Shown: in pieces, positions 23,499 to 33,070 of the stretch | Layout of the letters: each line of letters opens with the position of its first letter | Position numbering within the stretch: the first letter of the stretch is position 1 | From: Thermoflexibacter ruber | Lineage (GTDB): Bacteria; Bacteroidota; Bacteroidia; Cytophagales; Thermoflexibacteraceae | Assembly (NCBI RefSeq): GCF_900113045.1 | Contig: NZ_FONY01000045.1 | Coordinates: 1 to 33,355, forward strand | Reading direction: 5' to 3' | DNA length: 33,355 nucleotides | Notes under the pieces: model-generated | Told to the model about the DNA's origin: nothing | What the model saw: the letters and a program-made list of their open reading frames with translations, nothing else | Database searches by the model: none | Made by a program: the position numbers and the translations under genes

Positions 23499-26400
23499 CT
23501 ATATACTTAATAATTCCTCATACTTTTCCTCATTACAGGCTTTCAAGGCATTTTCTATTTGTTGTTTCCACAAACGTATGTTTTCTTCTTGAAAAGCCTC
23601 TATTTCATCTAAAATGCTTTTCACATCGCTGTATTCGTAAACCGTTAGCTTTTTTAATCGGTCAAAAAATGGAGCTAACTGCATTCGTTCTTGTGGAGAA
23701 AGCACAATTTTTTTGGCGAGTAGCTTGCCATTCATAGGAAATAAGTTGGGTTCGTAATGTATTTTTGCCAAAGGTAGTGAAAACCAAAAAGTAGCTCCTT
23801 GCCCCTCTTTGGAAACTACCCCTATCTGCCCTTTGTGCGACTCTATCGCCATTTTGCAAAAAGTTAAGCCCAGACCTGTAGAGCGTACATCGCCTGATTT
23901 GAGCGCCTCGACCTGAGCAAATTTCTCAAAAATGACTTCTAACTTATCCTCTGGAATCCCTATCCCTGAGTCAGCAATCGCAATGCTTACTTGGTCATTG
24001 GCTTGTGTTGCAAAATCAGGATTGATGTAAAGCCTTATTTTTCCATTATTGGGAGTAAATTTGATAGCATTGGTAAGCAGATTAATCATCACTCTTTCAA
24101 TAACTTCCGCATCTATGCTAACTACAATATGGTTGGGTATTTGATTGATGACCTCAATAGATTTTCTTTCTAACAAGAGTCTAACTTGATTGAGCGAATT
24201 ATATACAATCCTTATCAGTCTTTGCTGAGAGATTTGCAATTGAAATTGGGTGTTTTCAAACTTTTGTACGTCCAAGATATTGAATACCATGTTGAGCATC
24301 TGCCTTGCTGCTTGGAGAACTTCTTGCTTTTCTGTGATGCCCAAAATCGTATTGAGCGGATTTTTTAAGTCATGCACTATCATGCTCGTCAAACCTTCTT
24401 TGAACTTATTGAGGTCTAAGAGTTGTGCATTGACATTTTGCAATTTCTGCGTTTGCTTTTCTAATATGGATTTTTGTACTTCCATGACTTTAAGGCTGCT
24501 CTCTAATTTGTCATTGGCTAAGGCTAAATCTTGGGTACGTTCTTTGACCAATTTTTCTAAGGCAATTTCATGGGCTTGGATTTGCCTAATACGCCATTGG
24601 TACAAGAAAAATAAGGTAGCCAAAATACTCAAAACCGCCAAAGAAACAAACCACCATGTTTGCCAAAAAGGAGGAGTAATCACTACTCTGAGCGAGCTAA
24701 CTTCCTCATTCCAAATGCCGTCGCCATTAGTGGCTTTCACCAAAAAAGTGTAGGTATTCGGAGAAAGATTGGTATAAGTGGCAAAAGGTCGCTTGGCATC
24801 GGTGTAGTTCCAATCTTTATCGAAGCCTTGCATCTTGTAGGCATACTTTATTTTTGAGCGATTGCTAAAATGCAGGGCGGAAAATTCAAAGCCAAAAATA
24901 TAATCATTGTAAGAAAGCACAATTTCCTTGCTTTCTGAAATATGCTTTTTTAAAATATAATCTTCGCCATAATTGCGTTCAGGCTTATTAAACAGTTGAA
25001 ATTCAGTGATGATGACTTTTGGTTTATAGGTGCTTAGTTGAATCTTCTCAGGAAAAAAAGCATTGAAACCATTGACCCCTCCAAAGAACATTTCTCCTTT
25101 ACTATTTTTGTGAAAAGCATTGATATTGAACTCATTGCTTTGCAAGCCGTCATTGGCATCAAAAGTAGTAATTTGGTAGCTTTTCTTATTAAATTTAATT
25201 AGCCCTTTGTTGCTACTCAACCATAAGTTACTTTCACTATCTTCTAAAATACCGTAAATCACCTCATTAGGGAAGCCATTTTTCTTTCCAAAATTAGTAA
25301 AATTGTCAGAGATTTCATTGAAGCGACTTAATCCTCCAGCTGTCCCAATCCAAATCGTTCCTTCCTTGTCTGAATAGATACAAATTACTCTATCATTTGC
25401 TAAACTCAAAGAATCATTGTTGTTATGAAGATAGGTTTTAAAAGTGTTATTTTTAGGATTATATACTCTGATACCATGACTTTGTATGCCAATCCAAATG
25501 CTCCCTTTTTTATCCTCAATAAGGTAATTAATAGTGCAGCCTTGAGGGAAAATAGCTTCATTTTTCTTTGCATCAGAAAAAAGTATGGATAGATTGGTTC
25601 TATGGGTGTTCCATACTGCCAAAGCACCTACCATGCCTATCCAGAGATTATCTTGGCTGTCTGTCAAAAGACTACGTACCTGCCTGCTTGGAAGGTGCAA
25701 AGCATTGGTATCCTTTGGGTTAAAAGAAAGCCGATTGACAAATTTTTTCTCTTTGTACTCAAATAAACCGCCAAAAGTAGCTAACCAAACTATGCCTCTT
25801 TTATCTTGGCAAATATCTACGGCGAAGTTATAAGGAGCATTTTTATAGTCTTCTAAATCTACGTTTTCTAATTGATAAGGCGGGTGTTGAAACCTATTTT
25901 CTATGCGGTCTTGCGGGGTAGCCATGTTAATCCCTTTTTGCGTAGCACAAACCCACAAGTTTCCTTCTTTGTCTTCGAATATCCTTCTTAAAGAGTTGTA
26001 AGACAAGCTGTTAAGATTGTTTTCTTCACTTCTGTAATACAAAAAATAATGGCGTTTTTTCAAATCAAAGTAATGCACACCACCGTTTACCGTACCTACC
26101 CACAGCACGCCTGCCTCGTCCTCAAACATAGAAACTAACTCATTGACATTTAATGTACTTGGGTTAGATAGATTTTTTTGAAATCGTTTAAAAGTAACAC
26201 TCTCTCCCCTCTGCTGGAGCAGATTTAGCCCACCTGCTTCAGTAGCTACCCAAAGTTCTCCTGTGGAGGTTTCTAAAACATCACTGATATAATCGCTGCC
26301 AAGAGATTGAGGATTGTTCTCATCATACCTGTAAGCAATAAATTGGCGTTTTTTCTTATCAAATTTATTTAAGCCACCGCCGTAAGTGCCAATCCAAACG

Positions 26401-27113
26401 CTTTGGTCTTTGCTGATTAAGATGCTGTTAATGAAGTTATTAGCTATGCTAAAACTATTATTTTCTTCATTTTTAAAAGATTCTAAAACTCCTGTTTTTT
26501 TGTTAAGAATAAATAGCCCCTCTTTGATTGTTCCTATGTAAAGATTTCCCTCTGCGTCTTTGGCAAGGCTTTTAATGTAACAATCGCTTGCCTTGCTTTC
26601 TTTGCAAAAAGAAAGGTAAGAGGAAAACTGCCTACTTTTCTTATCAAATTTTTTTAAGCCCAAGTTACTCGTAGCAATCAGTAAGGTATTATCTGAATCT
26701 TCTATAATTGCTTCTATGCGTGCTATTTCTCTACCTTTTTCATCTTTTGGGAAATTGGTGAATCGGTCTTTTTCATAATCATACAGGCTTAGTCCCCTTA
26801 GTGTTCCTACCCATAAATTTTTGTCTTTATCAACAAACAAAGCCGAAGCAAAACTGTTTGGAAGCGAGGTGCTATCTTTGGGAATGTGGTAGTAAGTAGT
26901 AATTTTGTTTCCATCGTACTTGTTTAATCCATCAGAAGTGCCAATCCATATCAAACCTTTTTTATCTTGGGCAATGCTATAAGCCGTATTTTGAGAAAGT
27001 CCTTCTTCGGTAGTGATTTTACTGAAACGAATTCCTTGTGCTTCAATTTTAGAAACAAGGCAAACAAAAGTGAAAAGAAGGAGTTGTTGATATAGCTTTT
27101 TTCTTTTGGACAT
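23499..27113 (-). CDS. propeller-type membrane histidine kinase without receiver or HTH domain
   Basis: The 1204-residue protein has a signal peptide (1-25, cut near IEA/Q). A large periplasmic region of repeated reg_prop strands follows, with motifs such as GLIWIGTSDGLNKYD and NLWVGTLRGLSLYD recurring to about residue 680. These probably form two seven-bladed propellers. Next come a Y_Y_Y domain (about 750-815), a membrane helix (about 817-840) and a coiled coil. The kinase has a HisKA-like helix with His914 in IVHDLKNPLNTIL. The HATPase has NLLTNAIKF, DSGIGIPED and STGLGLTF. It resembles the periplasmic half of Bacteroides hybrid two-component sensors, but no receiver or AraC domain follows. 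Instead an extension of about 75 residues, including WKQQIENALKACNEEKYEEL, ends the protein. A separate response regulator must exist elsewhere. It is divergent from the RND pump gene. Confidence 0.93.
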   Translation of the reverse strand: MSKRKKLYQQLLLFTFVCLVSKIEAQGIRFSKITTEEGLSQNTAYSIAQDKKGLIWIGTSDGLNKYDGNKITTYYHIPKDSTSLPNSFASALFVDKDKNLWVGTLRGLSLYDYEKDRFTNFPKDEKGREIARIEAIIEDSDNTLLIATSNLGLKKFDKKSRQFSSYLSFCKESKASDCYIKSLAKDAEGNLYIGTIKEGLFILNKKTGVLESFKNEENNSFSIANNFINSILISKDQSVWIGTYGGGLNKFDKKKRQFIAYRYDENNPQSLGSDYISDVLETSTGELWVATEAGGLNLLQQRGESVTFKRFQKNLSNPSTLNVNELVSMFEDEAGVLWVGTVNGGVHYFDLKKRHYFLYYRSEENNLNSLSYNSLRRIFEDKEGNLWVCATQKGINMATPQDRIENRFQHPPYQLENVDLEDYKNAPYNFAVDICQDKRGIVWLATFGGLFEYKEKKFVNRLSFNPKDTNALHLPSRQVRSLLTDSQDNLWIGMVGALAVWNTHRTNLSILFSDAKKNEAIFPQGCTINYLIEDKKGSIWIGIQSHGIRVYNPKNNTFKTYLHNNNDSLSLANDRVICIYSDKEGTIWIGTAGGLSRFNEISDNFTNFGKKNGFPNEVIYGILEDSESNLWLSSNKGLIKFNKKSYQITTFDANDGLQSNEFNINAFHKNSKGEMFFGGVNGFNAFFPEKIQLSTYKPKVIITEFQLFNKPERNYGEDYILKKHISESKEIVLSYNDYIFGFEFSALHFSNRSKIKYAYKMQGFDKDWNYTDAKRPFATYTNLSPNTYTFLVKATNGDGIWNEEVSSLRVVITPPFWQTWWFVSLAVLSILATLFFLYQWRIRQIQAHEIALEKLVKERTQDLALANDKLESSLKVMEVQKSILEKQTQKLQNVNAQLLDLNKFKEGLTSMIVHDLKNPLNTILGITEKQEVLQAARQMLNMVFNILDVQKFENTQFQLQISQQRLIRIVYNSLNQVRLLLERKSIEVINQIPNHIVVSIDAEVIERVMINLLTNAIKFTPNNGKIRLYINPDFATQANDQVSIAIADSGIGIPEDKLEVIFEKFAQVEALKSGDVRSTGLGLTFCKMAIESHKGQIGVVSKEGQGATFWFSLPLAKIHYEPNLFPMNGKLLAKKIVLSPQERMQLAPFFDRLKKLTVYEYSDVKSILDEIEAFQEENIRLWKQQIENALKACNEEKYEELLSI

Positions 27114-27136
27114 TCAATCAGACAAGTATTTTTCCA

Positions 27137-27144
27137 CAAAGGTA
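27137..27144 (-). promoter_or_regulatory. candidate -7 box of the propeller histidine kinase
   Basis: The minus strand reads TACCTTTG, an exact TAnnTTTG match, 24-31 bases before the kinase start at 27113. No TTG stands at the preferred -33 spacing. Confidence 0.4.
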
Positions 27145-27239
27145 AGGAAAAGTTGTGCAATAGGGAAAACAAGTATTGTGTTTGGCAGTTTATTAAAGAA
27201 AGTTTCTTGCTTTATTTCAATATTTTCAAAATTAAATGC

Positions 27240-27247
27240 TATCTTTG
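27240..27247 (+). promoter_or_regulatory. candidate -7 box of the RND pump gene
   Basis: TATCTTTG is an exact TAnnTTTG match, about 97 bases upstream of the ATG at 27344. This would leave a long 5' leader. No clear -33 TTG is present. Confidence 0.4.
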
Positions 27248-27343
27248 AACTCCCACAATTAAACCTATCAACTTTTCTCCTTATTTTCTTGATATTTTAT
27301 ACAGTTTTAATTTTTACATTATACGAACTTTTTTGATAAAAAA

Positions 27344-30300
27344 ATGAGTCTTTCATCTATCAGTATTCAGCGACCTGTTTTTACTATTGTATTAAACATA
27401 GTCATTATCATTTTCGGATACATTGGCTTTAACTTTCTGGGAGTCAGGGAATATCCGAGCATAGAATCGCCTGTGATTACCGTCAATACGCGCTATGTAG
27501 GGGCGAATGCGGAAATCATAGAGTCCCAAATCACTGAGCCTTTGGAAGAGGCAATTAACGGGATTGCGGGAGTTACGAGTATTACTTCTACGAGTAGGGA
27601 TGGCTCGAGCAGTATTTCTGTAGAATTTGCCTTAGAGGTAGATTTGGAAACTGCCGCTAACGATGTAAGGGACAAGGTTTCTGGGGCGTTGGACAGGCTT
27701 CCGCCTGATGCCGACCCACCGAGAATTGCGAAGGCAGACGTGGACGGTGGGGTAATTATTGCCTTGAATGCTAAGAGTTCAAAACGCTCGTTGCTCGATT
27801 TGAATGCGATAGGAGAATCACTCATCAAAGAGCGTTTGCAAACTATTCCCGGAGTTAGTGAGGTGCAAGTATGGGGAGAGAAACGCTATGCCATGCGTTT
27901 GGAAATAGATTTGGCAAAACTTGCCGCTTACCAAATTACCCCTTTGGAAGTAAGAACTGCCTTGAGCAGAGAGAACGTAGAGCTACCAAGCGGGAGAATA
28001 GAAGGGCAACAAACAGAACTTACCGTAAAAACTATGGGAAGGCTTACTTCCGTAGAGGAGTTTAATAACTTGGTTATCAAGCAAGAAGAAGATAGACTGG
28101 TGCGTTTTAAAGATATTGGGCAGGTAAGGTTATCTCCTGAAAATGAAAGAACACTGCTTCGCAGAGATGGGGTTACTATGGTTGCCTATGCAGTTTCTGC
28201 ACAACCCGGTTCAAATCATATTGATATTTCCAATAATTTTTACAAAAGAGTAGAGCAGATAAAGAAAGACTTACCCGAGGACATAGAATTAGTGATTGGT
28301 TTTGATAATACGAAGTACATTCGTTCTTCTATCGCTGAGGTACAAGAAACCATTTTTATTGCCTTTGGTTTGGTGGTTAGTATTATTTTCTTGTTTTTGC
28401 GAGATTGGAGAACCACAGTTATCCCTGTTTTGGCAATTCCTATTTCTTTGATAGGGACTTTCTTTATCATGTATATTGCTGGTTTTTCTATCAATGTGCT
28501 TACTCTCTTGGGAATAGTACTGGCAATTGGTTTGGTAGTAGATGATGCGATTGTAGTGTTGGAGAATATTTATACTAAAATAGAGGAAGGCATGAAGCCT
28601 TTGGAAGCAGCATACAAAGGAGCAAATGAGATTTTCTTTGCCGTTATTTCTACTACGATTACACTTGTTGCTGTATTTATGCCTGTTATTTTCTTGCAAG
28701 GGATTACGGGAAGATTATTTAAAGAATTTGGTGTAGTGGTAGCTGGAGCAGTAGTCATTTCCTCTTTTGTAGCCTTGACCTTGACGGTGATGCTGTCCTC
28801 TAAGATATTGAAACACAGGGAAAAACATAATTGGTTTTACAATGTAACTGAGCCTTTCTTTGTCAAGTTAAACAACTTTTATGAAAGTTCGCTCCATGCT
28901 TTCATGAAAATGCGTTGGTTAGCTTTCCCTTTATTAGCGGCTGCAATTTTTGCTATTTATGAGATATTCCAACTGCTTCCAAGCGAGTTGGCTCCTTTGG
29001 AAGACCGTGCAGGTTTGCGCATTTCTGTTACTGCTCCAGAAGGAACAACTTTTGAAACTACTGATGCCTTCATGTTACGATTAGGGGAGTTCGTAAGCCA
29101 ACAAGTGAAGCCAGAGGAAAGAGAAGCAGTGATTACCATTACCTCTCCGGGTTTTAGCACAGGCGGAGCGGCAAACACAGGCTTTGTGAGGTTGGTACTT
29201 ACGCCAGCGGATAAAAGGCAACGCTCTCAGCAGCAAATAGCTGATACGCTAACCAAAGTACTCCGTCAGATGAGCGAGGCAAGGACTTTTGTGATTCAAG
29301 AACCTACCATCGGCGGAAGAAGGAGTGGGCAACCTGTGCAGTATGTATTGCAAACGGCTACTTTGGACAAACTTGTGCAGATTATTCCTGCTTTTATGGC
29401 AAAGGTCATGCAACACCCCGACCTATCCGCCGCAGACGTGAATTTGAAATTTACCAAGCCAGAAATTCGCATAGAAATAGATAGAGAAAAAGCCAGCAAC
29501 TTGGAGGTGTCCGTAGCCGATGTAGCCCAAACTCTCCAATTAGGCTTTGCAGGGCAGAGGTTTGGTTACTTTATGATGAATGGAAAACAATACCAAGTAA
29601 TTGGGGAATTGAAACGAGAAGATAGGAACAAGCCTTTGGATTTGAAGTCTTTGTACGTAAAAAATCGTGCAGGAAAGCTCATTCAGTTGGATAATTTAGT
29701 TACGCTCAGAGAGAGTAGTAGTCCGCCTTCATTGACGCGTTATAATCGCTTTGTTTCTGCGACCATCTCTGCCAACCCTGCTACAGGGAAAACCATTGGA
29801 CAGGGCTTAAAAGCAATGGACGAGATTGCTAAGCAAGTCAGAGAAGAAACTGGTGAAAACTTTACCACCGCTCTGGCAGGGCAATCTAAGGAATTTGCCG
29901 AAAGTTCCTCAAGTTTGGCTTTTGCATTTGTATTGGCTTTGACCTTGATTTACTTAGTGTTAGCGGCACAGTTTGAGAGTTTTCGCGACCCCTTTATCAT
30001 CATGCTTACCGTACCTTTGGCTTTGGCAGGCGCCTTGTTCTCGCTTTGGTACACCAACCAAACCCTCAATATTTTTAGCCAAATTGGTATGATTATGTTG
30101 ATAGGCTTAGTTACTAAAAATGCCATTTTGATTGTAGAATTTGCCAACCAGCGCAAAGAACAAGGATTGAATAAGTTAGAGGCAGTAATAGATGCGGCTA
30201 TTGCCCGTTTCCGACCTATTTTGATGACTACGCTCTCTACCATTTTAGGCATCTTGCCTATTGCACTGTCTTTGGGGGCTGGTTCGGAAAGCAGGGTAGG

Positions 30301-30475
30301 TATGGGGATTGCAGTAGTGGGAGGTATGATACTTGCCACAGGATTGACGCTTTATATGATTCCTGCGATTTATTCTTTCTTCTCTACTGAGCATAAAGTC
30401 ATTCCTACTTTTGACGATTTAGAAAAAGAAAATAAACAACAAGAAGAAGTAGAGGAAGTAGAGGCGGCAAGATAG
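27344..30475 (+). CDS. RND multidrug efflux permease (HAE1/AcrB type)
   Basis: The 1043-residue protein is a full-length RND pump subunit. It starts SIQRPVFTIVLNIVIIIFG with the first helix at about 12-31, and two large periplasmic loops follow. Membrane bundles lie at about 335-480 and 865-1015. The proton-relay residues are present: Asp400 and Asp401 in GLVVDDAIVVLEN and Lys925 in LVTKNAILIVEF. Such pumps drive drugs or other compounds out using proton flow, together with a periplasmic adaptor and an outer-membrane channel. Neither partner gene is adjacent, which is unusual because they are normally linked. A hairpin terminator follows at 30511. The divergent histidine kinase may control it, but this is only inferred from position. 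Confidence 0.95.
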   Translation: MSLSSISIQRPVFTIVLNIVIIIFGYIGFNFLGVREYPSIESPVITVNTRYVGANAEIIESQITEPLEEAINGIAGVTSITSTSRDGSSSISVEFALEVDLETAANDVRDKVSGALDRLPPDADPPRIAKADVDGGVIIALNAKSSKRSLLDLNAIGESLIKERLQTIPGVSEVQVWGEKRYAMRLEIDLAKLAAYQITPLEVRTALSRENVELPSGRIEGQQTELTVKTMGRLTSVEEFNNLVIKQEEDRLVRFKDIGQVRLSPENERTLLRRDGVTMVAYAVSAQPGSNHIDISNNFYKRVEQIKKDLPEDIELVIGFDNTKYIRSSIAEVQETIFIAFGLVVSIIFLFLRDWRTTVIPVLAIPISLIGTFFIMYIAGFSINVLTLLGIVLAIGLVVDDAIVVLENIYTKIEEGMKPLEAAYKGANEIFFAVISTTITLVAVFMPVIFLQGITGRLFKEFGVVVAGAVVISSFVALTLTVMLSSKILKHREKHNWFYNVTEPFFVKLNNFYESSLHAFMKMRWLAFPLLAAAIFAIYEIFQLLPSELAPLEDRAGLRISVTAPEGTTFETTDAFMLRLGEFVSQQVKPEEREAVITITSPGFSTGGAANTGFVRLVLTPADKRQRSQQQIADTLTKVLRQMSEARTFVIQEPTIGGRRSGQPVQYVLQTATLDKLVQIIPAFMAKVMQHPDLSAADVNLKFTKPEIRIEIDREKASNLEVSVADVAQTLQLGFAGQRFGYFMMNGKQYQVIGELKREDRNKPLDLKSLYVKNRAGKLIQLDNLVTLRESSSPPSLTRYNRFVSATISANPATGKTIGQGLKAMDEIAKQVREETGENFTTALAGQSKEFAESSSSLAFAFVLALTLIYLVLAAQFESFRDPFIIMLTVPLALAGALFSLWYTNQTLNIFSQIGMIMLIGLVTKNAILIVEFANQRKEQGLNKLEAVIDAAIARFRPILMTTLSTILGILPIALSLGAGSESRVGMGIAVVGGMILATGLTLYMIPAIYSFFSTEHKVIPTFDDLEKENKQQEEVEEVEAAR

Positions 30476-30510
30476 TAAGTAAAATATTTTTTCTGTTATA
30501 TTCAATAGTG

Positions 30511-30564
30511 TAATTCCTCATCTGTTTTAGTTAATGCTACGCAGAAAGAGGAATTATTTTTTTT
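30511..30564 (+). terminator. terminator after the RND pump gene
   Basis: TAATTCCTC (30511-30519) pairs with GAGGAATTA (30548-30556). A further TCTG/CAGA pair sits inside the long loop, and a T run follows. It ends the RND transcript 35 bases after the stop codon. Confidence 0.65.
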
Positions 30565-30678
30565 ACATGAGTTTGTTACATAGAGTTTACAAAAACATTT
30601 TATTTGCTATTAAATCAAAGTAAATGATTTTTAATTTGGCACAGTTTTTCTAATCACTTATATAAAATCACTTTTCTT

Positions 30679-32133
30679 ATGAAAAAGCTGTTTGTTTCTT
30701 ACATTTTTTTGTCATTATTTTTTGTTGCTAATGCCCAAGAAAAAATCAGAGTAACTACTCATTTTGATAGCGTAGATAGTGCTATCAAAGAAGAATATTA
30801 TGTATTGGCAGACAATAAAGACATCATAGATGGGGACTACAAAAGCTACTATAAAAGTGGTAAACTCAAAACACAAGGCAAGTTTGAGAAGGGAAATATG
30901 GTGGGCAAGTATGTAAAATACTATGAATCAGGAGCTTTGGAAACAGAAGGTATGTTCATAGACGGCAAGCGACAAGGCAAGTTTATAGAATACTATGAAA
31001 ATGGAAAGAAAAAAATAGAATATGCTTACCAAGATGATAAAAAGGAAGGCGAGGTTCTCGCTTTTGATTTTGGAGGGAAAATTATACAAAAAGGTACATA
31101 TCGGAATGATATGTTGCAAGATTCCTTTTTCACTTATTACGAGGACGCTAAAATAAGAACTATCGCTCTTTTCAAGGATAATGAGTTACACGGCATAGTC
31201 AAAGAATTTTATCCCAATGGAAATCTGAAAAAATCTATTACTTACGTGAAACATGTTCAACATGGAAAGGAAATCACATACTATGAAAACGGCAATCCAC
31301 AAATAGAAGTAAACTATGTCAATGGAGAACTTTCTACGGATTCGCTACGCAACTTTTTTGATAACGGAGTTATGGAGTTGGAAGTGCTAAGGGATAATGA
31401 CCGTTTTAATAAGTTTAAAACTTTCAACAGAAATGGAAAAAAAATATCTGAAGGGCGTGTAATGATGAAAAACAAAGAGGGGTTTCTTAGCTACTCTAAT
31501 ACTACACAAGCCTTAGCTTTCTTAGGGGCGGTGCTACATGGAGAAGTGAAAACTTATTACGACAATGGAAACATCAAAGCAGAGTTGCGTTATTCACAGG
31601 GGAAAAAAAGTGGGAAAAACTTGTATTATTATGAAAATGGAGAGAAAAAAGAACAGATAGATTACAGCAACGATGAAAAGGACAGAAAGATAAAAAGATT
31701 TTACCCTAACGGCGAATTGGAAAGCGAAATCCAATACAAAGATAATACACCCGTAGGAACTTGGGAGTTTTTCTATCCTAACAAGCAACTCAAATACAAA
31801 GAAACCTACATAGAAGGCAAGGTAGAAGGTACAAAAATTACTTATTACGAAGATGGAAAAATAGCCTCAGAAGAAACTTTCATCAAAGGCAGGTTAAATG
31901 GGCTGGTAAAAACTTTCTATCCATCGGGGAAGCCCAAAGCAGAAATACCCTACATCAGAGGGACTATCAATGGGATAGTAAAAAACTTCTATGAAAACGG
32001 CAAACTCCAAAGTACAGGAAGGCAAATTAATAACACCAAAGTAGGCAAGTGGAACTACTACAACGAGCAAGGAAAATTAGAAAAAACTGAAAACTGGAAA
32101 AGAGGAGAAGCCACTGAAGTAAAAACCTTTTGA
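30679..32133 (+). CDS. exported MORN-like repeat protein
   Basis: The 484-residue protein has a signal peptide (1-20, ending VANAQ) and a short lead. From about residue 50 to the end it carries about 17 repeats of roughly 23 residues built on G-x-x-x-x-YY-x-x-G-K-x-x-x-x-x-x-Y-x-x-G. These belong to the MORN/YwqK-type family. One gap near residues 265-285 breaks the regular spacing. The repeats would stack as a long beta-hairpin sheet. The protein is exported, with no lipobox and no C-terminal sorting tag seen. Related repeats are often labelled YwqK antitoxins in databases, but no toxin gene is next to it and a toxin-antitoxin role should not be assumed. Its function is unknown. Confidence 0.88.
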   Translation: MKKLFVSYIFLSLFFVANAQEKIRVTTHFDSVDSAIKEEYYVLADNKDIIDGDYKSYYKSGKLKTQGKFEKGNMVGKYVKYYESGALETEGMFIDGKRQGKFIEYYENGKKKIEYAYQDDKKEGEVLAFDFGGKIIQKGTYRNDMLQDSFFTYYEDAKIRTIALFKDNELHGIVKEFYPNGNLKKSITYVKHVQHGKEITYYENGNPQIEVNYVNGELSTDSLRNFFDNGVMELEVLRDNDRFNKFKTFNRNGKKISEGRVMMKNKEGFLSYSNTTQALAFLGAVLHGEVKTYYDNGNIKAELRYSQGKKSGKNLYYYENGEKKEQIDYSNDEKDRKIKRFYPNGELESEIQYKDNTPVGTWEFFYPNKQLKYKETYIEGKVEGTKITYYEDGKIASEETFIKGRLNGLVKTFYPSGKPKAEIPYIRGTINGIVKNFYENGKLQSTGRQINNTKVGKWNYYNEQGKLEKTENWKRGEATEVKTF

Positions 32134-32157
32134 CTTGTCCAACAGAAATGAGTTGTA

Positions 32158-32200
32158 AAATCCTCTAAGGTTGTTTAGACTTTATAGGATTTATTTTTTT
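32158..32200 (+). terminator. terminator after the MORN-like gene
   Basis: AAATCCT (32158-32164) pairs with AGGATTT (32186-32192) around a loop that holds a further CTAA/TTAG pair, followed by a T-rich tract. It lies 25 bases after the stop codon. Confidence 0.55.
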
Positions 32201-32282
32201 ACAAATAAAATTCAAAAAATTTTGAAACTTCTATATGAATTACTAAATTGAATTTTAATTTTTTAGCACAAGCACTTGATTT

Positions 32283-32792
32283 ATGACATTAGACGAAGCA
32301 AAAAAAAAATTTATCCAAACTTGGGGAGGTTTAGGTGCGCAATGGGGTATTAATAAAACGATGGCTCAACTTCATGCCTTGCTTTTTATCTCTGCACAAC
32401 CTCTTAGTACAGAGGATATTATGGAAACTCTCCAAATCTCTCGTGGGAATGTCAATATGAATGTACGAGAACTCATAGACTGGGGGCTGGTATATAGGGT
32501 AAATAAAACAGGCGACCGTAAAGACTATTACCAAGCGGAAAAAGATGTGTGGAAGATAGCCAAACTTATCGTTAGGGAGAGAAAAAAGAGAGAGTTAGAG
32601 CCTATTATTGAGGTGCTGACAGAGTTAAAAAAAGTAGAAGGAGATAAAAAATCTGAGGAATATCAGTCTTTTGTAGAAAGCATGACTCAACTTAAAAACT
32701 TTTCCGAAACGGTCAATAACTCAGTAGATAAAATGATTAAAGCAGATGAAAACTGGCTGGGGAATTTGTTTTTAAGTATGCTAAAAAAATAA
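32283..32792 (+). CDS. GbsR/MarR-type transcriptional regulator
   Basis: The 169-residue protein has a winged-helix DNA-binding domain at about 20-95. It includes STEDIMETLQISRGNVNMNVREL as helix-turn-helix and a following wing, VYRVNKTGDRKDYYQAE. The N-terminal helix and the long helical C-terminus match the GbsR branch of MarR-like repressors, which respond to choline or related ligands in Bacillus. The ligand here is unknown, and no osmoprotectant genes are nearby. The gene appears monocistronic and ends inside a strong hairpin terminator. Confidence 0.85.
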   Translation: MTLDEAKKKFIQTWGGLGAQWGINKTMAQLHALLFISAQPLSTEDIMETLQISRGNVNMNVRELIDWGLVYRVNKTGDRKDYYQAEKDVWKIAKLIVRERKKRELEPIIEVLTELKKVEGDKKSEEYQSFVESMTQLKNFSETVNNSVDKMIKADENWLGNLFLSMLKK

Positions 32793-32827
32793 AATAGGTC
32801 AGATTTGAAAATCTGACCTATTTTATT
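32788..32827. terminator. strong bidirectional terminator
   Basis: A perfect 18-bp stem (32788-32805 with 32810-32827) has a 4-base loop TGAA. The core is ATAGGTCAGATT paired with AATCTGACCTAT. A-rich and T-rich flanks make it work in both directions. It overlaps the GbsR stop codon and lies 10 bases from the stop of the convergent truncated gene. Confidence 0.9.
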
Positions 32828-32836
32828 GGATTGATT

Positions 32837-33057
32837 TTATCCTTTTGTAACCTCTTTTTCTCTTACTTCTTTTTCTTTGACCTTATTTGTTTTTACATTG
32901 ACAAAGGTTTCTAAGAATCTTTGTCTTTCTCGCTTGTCATAGATGTACTTTCCTACAAACTCATCTCGCCAGCGGTCTTTGTTAAGTTGGAACTCTGCTA
33001 AGTCCATGTCCAAAAACTCTTGAATTTCGTTTCTATCTACTTCTATATTGTAGGTAT
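32837..33057 (-). pseudogene. C-terminal fragment of an unknown gene, cut by IS982
   Basis: A minus-strand frame runs from the IS end to a TAA at 32837-32839. It covers about 73 codons and has no start of its own at the IS junction. The sequence begins YTYNIEVDRNEIQEFLDMDL, continues AEFQLNKDRWRDEFVGKYIYDKR, and ends in a Lys/Glu-rich tail. The codon pattern and the well-placed terminator after it indicate a real gene end. I do not recognise the family. The upstream part should lie beyond the right-hand IS copy, outside the window. Confidence 0.65.
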
Positions 33058-33070
33058 AACGTGAATTATT
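33058..33070. repeat. IS982 terminal inverted repeat (3' end of right copy)
   Basis: AACGTGAATTATT begins exactly where the host frame stops. It agrees at 12 of 13 bases with the reverse complement of the left IS end at 337-349. The transposase stop codon (33066-33068) lies inside this repeat. Confidence 0.7.

Noticed and set aside
30679-32133. YwqK-type antitoxin of a toxin-antitoxin pair
   Set aside because: The protein is exported and has 17 repeats, and no toxin-like gene is adjacent.
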